Assembly: GCA_031976395.1 (NCBI GenBank)
Contig: DALYLJ010000140.1
Coordinates: forward strand, 1 to 8,558
Origin: UBA11164 sp002420085
Lineage (GTDB): Bacteria; Pseudomonadota; Gammaproteobacteria; Xanthomonadales; Xanthomonadaceae
Length of the DNA stretch: 8,558 nucleotides
Reading direction: 5' to 3'
The notes beneath the pieces are model-generated. The model worked only from the letters and a program-made list of their open reading frames with translations, was not told the DNA's origin and made no database searches. Position 1 is the stretch's first letter, and every line of letters starts with the position of its first letter. Made by a program: the position numbers and the translations under genes. Below are positions 5,902 through 8,558 of the stretch, one piece after another.

Positions 5902-8037
5902 TCAGCGCGTGGACGGTTCGGGCCGGTCGCCGTGGCTGCGGGTGTCCGGGCCATCGGCTGTGTCGGGTCGACGTCGTTCGGTTTGTGCGGCAACCTCAGC
6001 GCGCAACATCGACTCCAGGTGATCGAGTTCGCGTGGGTAATGGCCGAGCCGCCATTTCAGCCAGGTGTGCAGGCGGGCCATGCCCTCATCGGCGATTGGC
6101 GCGTCGGTGCAGCATTCGCGGTAGTGGCGCAGATGGGCCAGGCCCAGGCCGGGCTGATCATAGGTGCCGAACTGGGCGGCTTGCCAGAGTGCCATGTCGG
6201 GGCGGGGTTCCAATGCCAGGCTCTGGCGCATCAGGGTCTCGGCGGTGTCGATGTCGCCGCGCGCCAGGGTCAGTTGACCCTGCAGGCCGAGCACGTCCTG
6301 CAGCCAGCCCGGCTGATTGGCGACCCGTGGGTTGGCTGCGGCAGCGGCCAGCATCCCGGCCAGATCGTCGAGGTTGAGGCCAGCGCAGTCGCCGCGCCGG
6401 GCTTGCTCGATCTTCTCGGTCAGCCAGCCGTACATCACGCTGGTCCAGGCTGGGAGGGTGGCGAACGCGCGCGTGGCGGTGGCCAGGGCCTCCGGGCCGA
6501 CCCCACCCAGCCGGCATTCCACGGTAACCAGGGTCAGGGCGAGCAGGGCGTCGTCGGGGCGGGCCGACAATCCGCGCAGCAGTCGCTCACGGGCCAGTTC
6601 ATGATCACCGGCCAGCGTGTGCAGGCGTGCCAGTGACTGCTGGGCGCGGGGTGATTCCGGGCTGCGCTCGGCGAACAGCACCATCAGCTTCGGAAGGTCA
6701 CCCCAGACCACCGCGCGGCTCCAGGTCAGGCCGGCCAGCAGCAGGGGCAGGATCACGATCAGGCCCAGGCGCAGGTGGCGCAGGCGATCGCGGCGGGCGG
6801 GGGTCCGGTCGGGTCGTACCAGAGATCGATCGGCCTGGGCGGATTGGGCCTGGCCGGACGGGGTCTGGGCGAGTTGGGTCAACCAGACCGCCAGCGGCCA
6901 GAACAGCAGCAGGGCGGGCAGATAGTTGCGGTGCTCGAAGTAGGGTTCGAGTGGGGTGATGCTGCTTTCCACGCTGTGGCCGACCAGGAAGAACAGCACG
7001 GCAGCGGCTGCGATCGGCTGGCGCCTGCGCAGTCGTACCGCCAGTGTGGCCAGCGCAATCAGGCCGAGCACGGCCGGCAGGGTGGTCCAGGGAGTCAGCA
7101 GGCCGGTGGAGACCACGAAATCATCGGCGAACAGTCCGGCACTGCCCTCGCGTGGCAGCATCAGCAGGCTGAGATACTCCCAGAGCGCGCGTGGCTGGCT
7201 CAGGATCCGCTCGCCCAGGGTCCAGGGGCGGCTGCTGGCGGCGGTGTCGATGAAACCGGGCAGGGCCAGCATCAGGGCCAGCAGCACGGCGCTCGCCGGT
7301 GCCAGCAGGGCGGCGCGCGGCAGCCAGCGCCCGGCGTGCTGTGAAATGGCCGGCAGGGCAGTCGTGTGTCTGCGGTAGAACAGCCACCAGAGTGTCGCTG
7401 CCAGGGCCGGCAGCAGGGCGCCGTTGGGCTTGCTCAGGGCAGCCAGCAGGCTGGCCAGGCCGAGGCCAACGAAGCCGAACAGCCAGGCGGCGCGCGGTCC
7501 GCCGAGTTCCAGCCGGCGCCATGCCGCGTCCCAGCACAGCAGCCCGACCAGTACGAACAGCGCCGGCAGCATGGCGTGCCGTTGCACCACGTACAGGGTG
7601 GTCGAGACCCACAGCGGGTGCAAGGCCCAGAGCAGGGCGGCGAGCACGGCCGCGCGCTGGCCGTGGTGGATGCTCAGGCCGGCGCGGGCCGACAGTCTGA
7701 TCAGCAGCCAGGCCAGCAGCAGGCTGTTGAGGGCATGGATGGCGAGGTTGGTCCGCTTGAAACCGGACGATTCCGACGGCCAGGTCATGTCGTCGATCAG
7801 GAACGACAGGGTCGAGAGCGGCCGACCGGTGGCATCGGCGATGCCGGAGGTCAGGTAGAGCAGGAAACTCGCTCGATCGGTGACCCCGCCGTAGCGACCG
7901 AGGGCATTCAGATTGATCAGATCATCGAACACGAAGGCACCGGCCAGTCCAGGCTGGTAGACCAGGATCAGCAGGCCGAGGCCAGCCAGCAGGGCAAGAC
8001 TGGTCAGCAGAGTGTCGAGGTGGTAGGTGGGACGCAT
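5902..8037 (-). CDS. GT-C-like membrane glycosyltransferase with C-terminal TPR region; candidate pilin glycosyltransferase
   Basis: This 711-residue inner-membrane protein has about ten hydrophobic segments between residues 10 and 440. The first loop carries FVFDD (35-39), the position of the acidic catalytic motif in GT-C transferases that use polyprenyl-phosphate sugars. RPLSTLSFLID (72-82), LHPLWVSTTLYVVQRHAML (139-157) and FEHRNYLPALLL (367-378) are blocks I associate with bacterial TMTC-like, TPR-containing proteins. A charged, Arg-rich linker (about 391-424) precedes the last membrane helix. Residues 445-680 are soluble and TPR-like, for instance AQQSLARLHTLAGDHELARE and QGQLTLARGDIDTAETLMRQ. 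It lies immediately downstream of pilA on the same strand, which suggests O-glycosylation of the pilin in the periplasm. That role is inference. The ATG at 8037 has no clear Shine-Dalgarno. A terminator separates it from pilA, so it probably has its own promoter or relies on read-through. Confidence 0.75.
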   Translation of the reverse strand: MRPTYHLDTLLTSLALLAGLGLLILVYQPGLAGAFVFDDLINLNALGRYGGVTDRASFLLYLTSGIADATGRPLSTLSFLIDDMTWPSESSGFKRTNLAIHALNSLLLAWLLIRLSARAGLSIHHGQRAAVLAALLWALHPLWVSTTLYVVQRHAMLPALFVLVGLLCWDAAWRRLELGGPRAAWLFGFVGLGLASLLAALSKPNGALLPALAATLWWLFYRRHTTALPAISQHAGRWLPRAALLAPASAVLLALMLALPGFIDTAASSRPWTLGERILSQPRALWEYLSLLMLPREGSAGLFADDFVVSTGLLTPWTTLPAVLGLIALATLAVRLRRRQPIAAAAVLFFLVGHSVESSITPLEPYFEHRNYLPALLLFWPLAVWLTQLAQTPSGQAQSAQADRSLVRPDRTPARRDRLRHLRLGLIVILPLLLAGLTWSRAVVWGDLPKLMVLFAERSPESPRAQQSLARLHTLAGDHELARERLLRGLSARPDDALLALTLVTVECRLGGVGPEALATATRAFATLPAWTSVMYGWLTEKIEQARRGDCAGLNLDDLAGMLAAAAANPRVANQPGWLQDVLGLQGQLTLARGDIDTAETLMRQSLALEPRPDMALWQAAQFGTYDQPGLGLAHLRHYRECCTDAPIADEGMARLHTWLKWRLGHYPRELDHLESMLRAEVAAQTERRRPDTADGPDTRSHGDRPEPSTR

Positions 8038-8129
8038 GTCGATTCGGGCAGACTCGAACGCTGGTGCGGCAATGTCGGGCGGATCTGCACGGGCGTGACG
8101 GGTTCAGCGGTGCTGGGGTGGATCGGCAC

Positions 8130-8163
8130 AAAAAGTTTGGGGCCGCGTGTGCGGCCCCAAACT
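8130..8163 (-). terminator. pilA: Rho-independent terminator of pilA
   Basis: Positions 8134-8146 and 8151-8163 form a perfect 13-bp stem (AGTTTGGGGCCGC and its complement) with a 4-base loop. On the minus strand the stem runs into TTTTT (8134-8130). It lies 24 bases after the pilA stop codon. This is a canonical intrinsic terminator, fitting the high expression of a major pilin. It would insulate the gene at 8037 from most pilA transcription. Confidence 0.92.
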
Positions 8164-8187
8164 GGAGAGTGCTGCAGTGTTCGGTGA

Positions 8188-8558
8188 TTACGGGCGGCAG
8201 GCTGCCGGACGATACTTGACCGCGACCGAGGCGGTGTCGCAATCCCACTCGATCGAGCCACCCCGGTCGATTGGGGAGAACACGATATTCTGGCCGGCAA
8301 TGGCAGCATTTGCGGGCTCACTGCCACCGTAGATAACCGTAATCACGCCATTGGCGACAGTAACGGACGTCGTATACTTGCCGGTGATGCTGCCCGGAGC
8401 CGGCAGGCCGGCGGTCGCGTTGTCGGCCGGGAACACGCCGGAGTCGTTCTGGAATTCAGCGACGGAGGTCTTGGCTGCGGACACCAAGTTGATGCCCTCG
8501 GCGACCTGCGAGCGGATGACGTAGTCCTGGTAGGCCGGGATGGCGATGGCGGCCAGGA
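8188..8558 (-). CDS. pilA: Type IV major pilin, C-terminal part (5' end outside window)
   Basis: The last 122 residues are visible. They begin LAAIAIPAYQDYVIRSQVAE, the second half of the conserved N-terminal helix of type IVa pilins; about 15 mature residues plus the leader peptide lie outside the window. The first visible Leu would be about residue 16 of the mature protein. The globular head contains alternating strands (YTTSVTVANGVITVIYGG, QNIVFSP, SIEWDCD, VAVKYR). The C-terminus has the usual disulfide-bonded D-region, with Cys at visible positions 106 and 120 enclosing 13 residues and the chain ending CRP. The mature length of about 137 residues is typical. PilA polymerises into retractile pili for twitching, adhesion and DNA uptake. 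Ser/Thr-rich head segments offer possible O-glycosylation sites. A TTG at 8487 in this frame is internal, not a start. A strong terminator follows. Confidence 0.94.
   Translation of the reverse strand, partial: LAAIAIPAYQDYVIRSQVAEGINLVSAAKTSVAEFQNDSGVFPADNATAGLPAPGSITGKYTTSVTVANGVITVIYGGSEPANAAIAGQNIVFSPIDRGGSIEWDCDTASVAVKYRPAACRP

Noticed and set aside
4854..6377. Long plus-strand open frame crossing the methyltransferase end, the membrane-protein gene and the GT-C gene
   Set aside because: It cuts through three supported genes in the wrong frame and reads as Arg/Gly/Ala-rich low complexity.
5932..6636. Plus-strand open frame opposite the TPR region
   Set aside because: Shadow of the TPR-coding strand, with no initiation signal.
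6600..7700. Recurrent CAGCAGG/CCAGCAG motifs suggesting a repeat array
   Set aside because: They have irregular spacing and encode the Leu/Ala-rich membrane helices of the minus-strand gene. No unit repeats in tandem, so this is not a CRISPR or satellite array.
7366..8187. Plus-strand open frame of 273 codons opposite the start of the GT-C gene and over the pilA terminator
   Set aside because: Gln/Gly-rich antisense translation that runs through a textbook terminator hairpin; not a gene.
8485..8487. TTG as a start codon for a short 99-residue protein
   Set aside because: The same frame continues upstream to the window edge with the conserved pilin helix, so this is an internal Leu codon of pilA.

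Overview
The window comes from a GC-rich (roughly two thirds G+C) bacterium. Gene content and protein style point to a gammaproteobacterium, probably of the Xanthomonadales/Lysobacterales type: a type IVa pilin, a RibBX-type riboflavin protein with a degenerate GTP cyclohydrolase II half, and a COG3565-type VOC protein. The taxonomic call is inference. There are nine protein genes, two cut by the window edges, no RNA genes, and no recognisable mobile element or CRISPR array. No gene-free stretch exceeds about 210 bases.

Left part (1-1376): the 3' end of a glyceraldehyde-3-phosphate dehydrogenase gene (+) ends at a GC-rich hairpin. Next comes a convergent small secreted protein of unknown function (-), with clearly lower G+C than its surroundings. 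A divergent VOC/glyoxalase-fold protein follows (+).

Middle (1465-4286): a rearranged riboflavin locus. ribE (riboflavin synthase, -) lies downstream of an exported protein with two NIPSNAP-like alpha/beta domains (-). Divergently from these runs a ribBX-type gene (+), whose DHBP synthase domain looks intact and whose GTP cyclohydrolase II domain has lost its zinc cysteines.

Right part (4298-8558): ribBX is followed at 11 bases by a SAM methyltransferase of the kind seen in surface-glycan clusters. This overlaps a multi-spanning LPG-synthase-TM/flippase-like membrane protein. Tail to tail with it, 6 bases away, is a large membrane protein (-) with a GT-C glycosyltransferase-like N-terminal part and a TPR C-terminal part. 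Upstream of that, on the same strand and separated by a textbook rho-independent terminator, is the 3' part of the type IV major pilin gene pilA.

The most interesting hypothesis is a pilin modification module: a TPR-bearing GT-C enzyme encoded directly after pilA. The neighbouring methyltransferase and flippase-like protein may supply or modify a lipid-linked sugar. The gene order and motifs are visible in the sequence; the functional link is inference.
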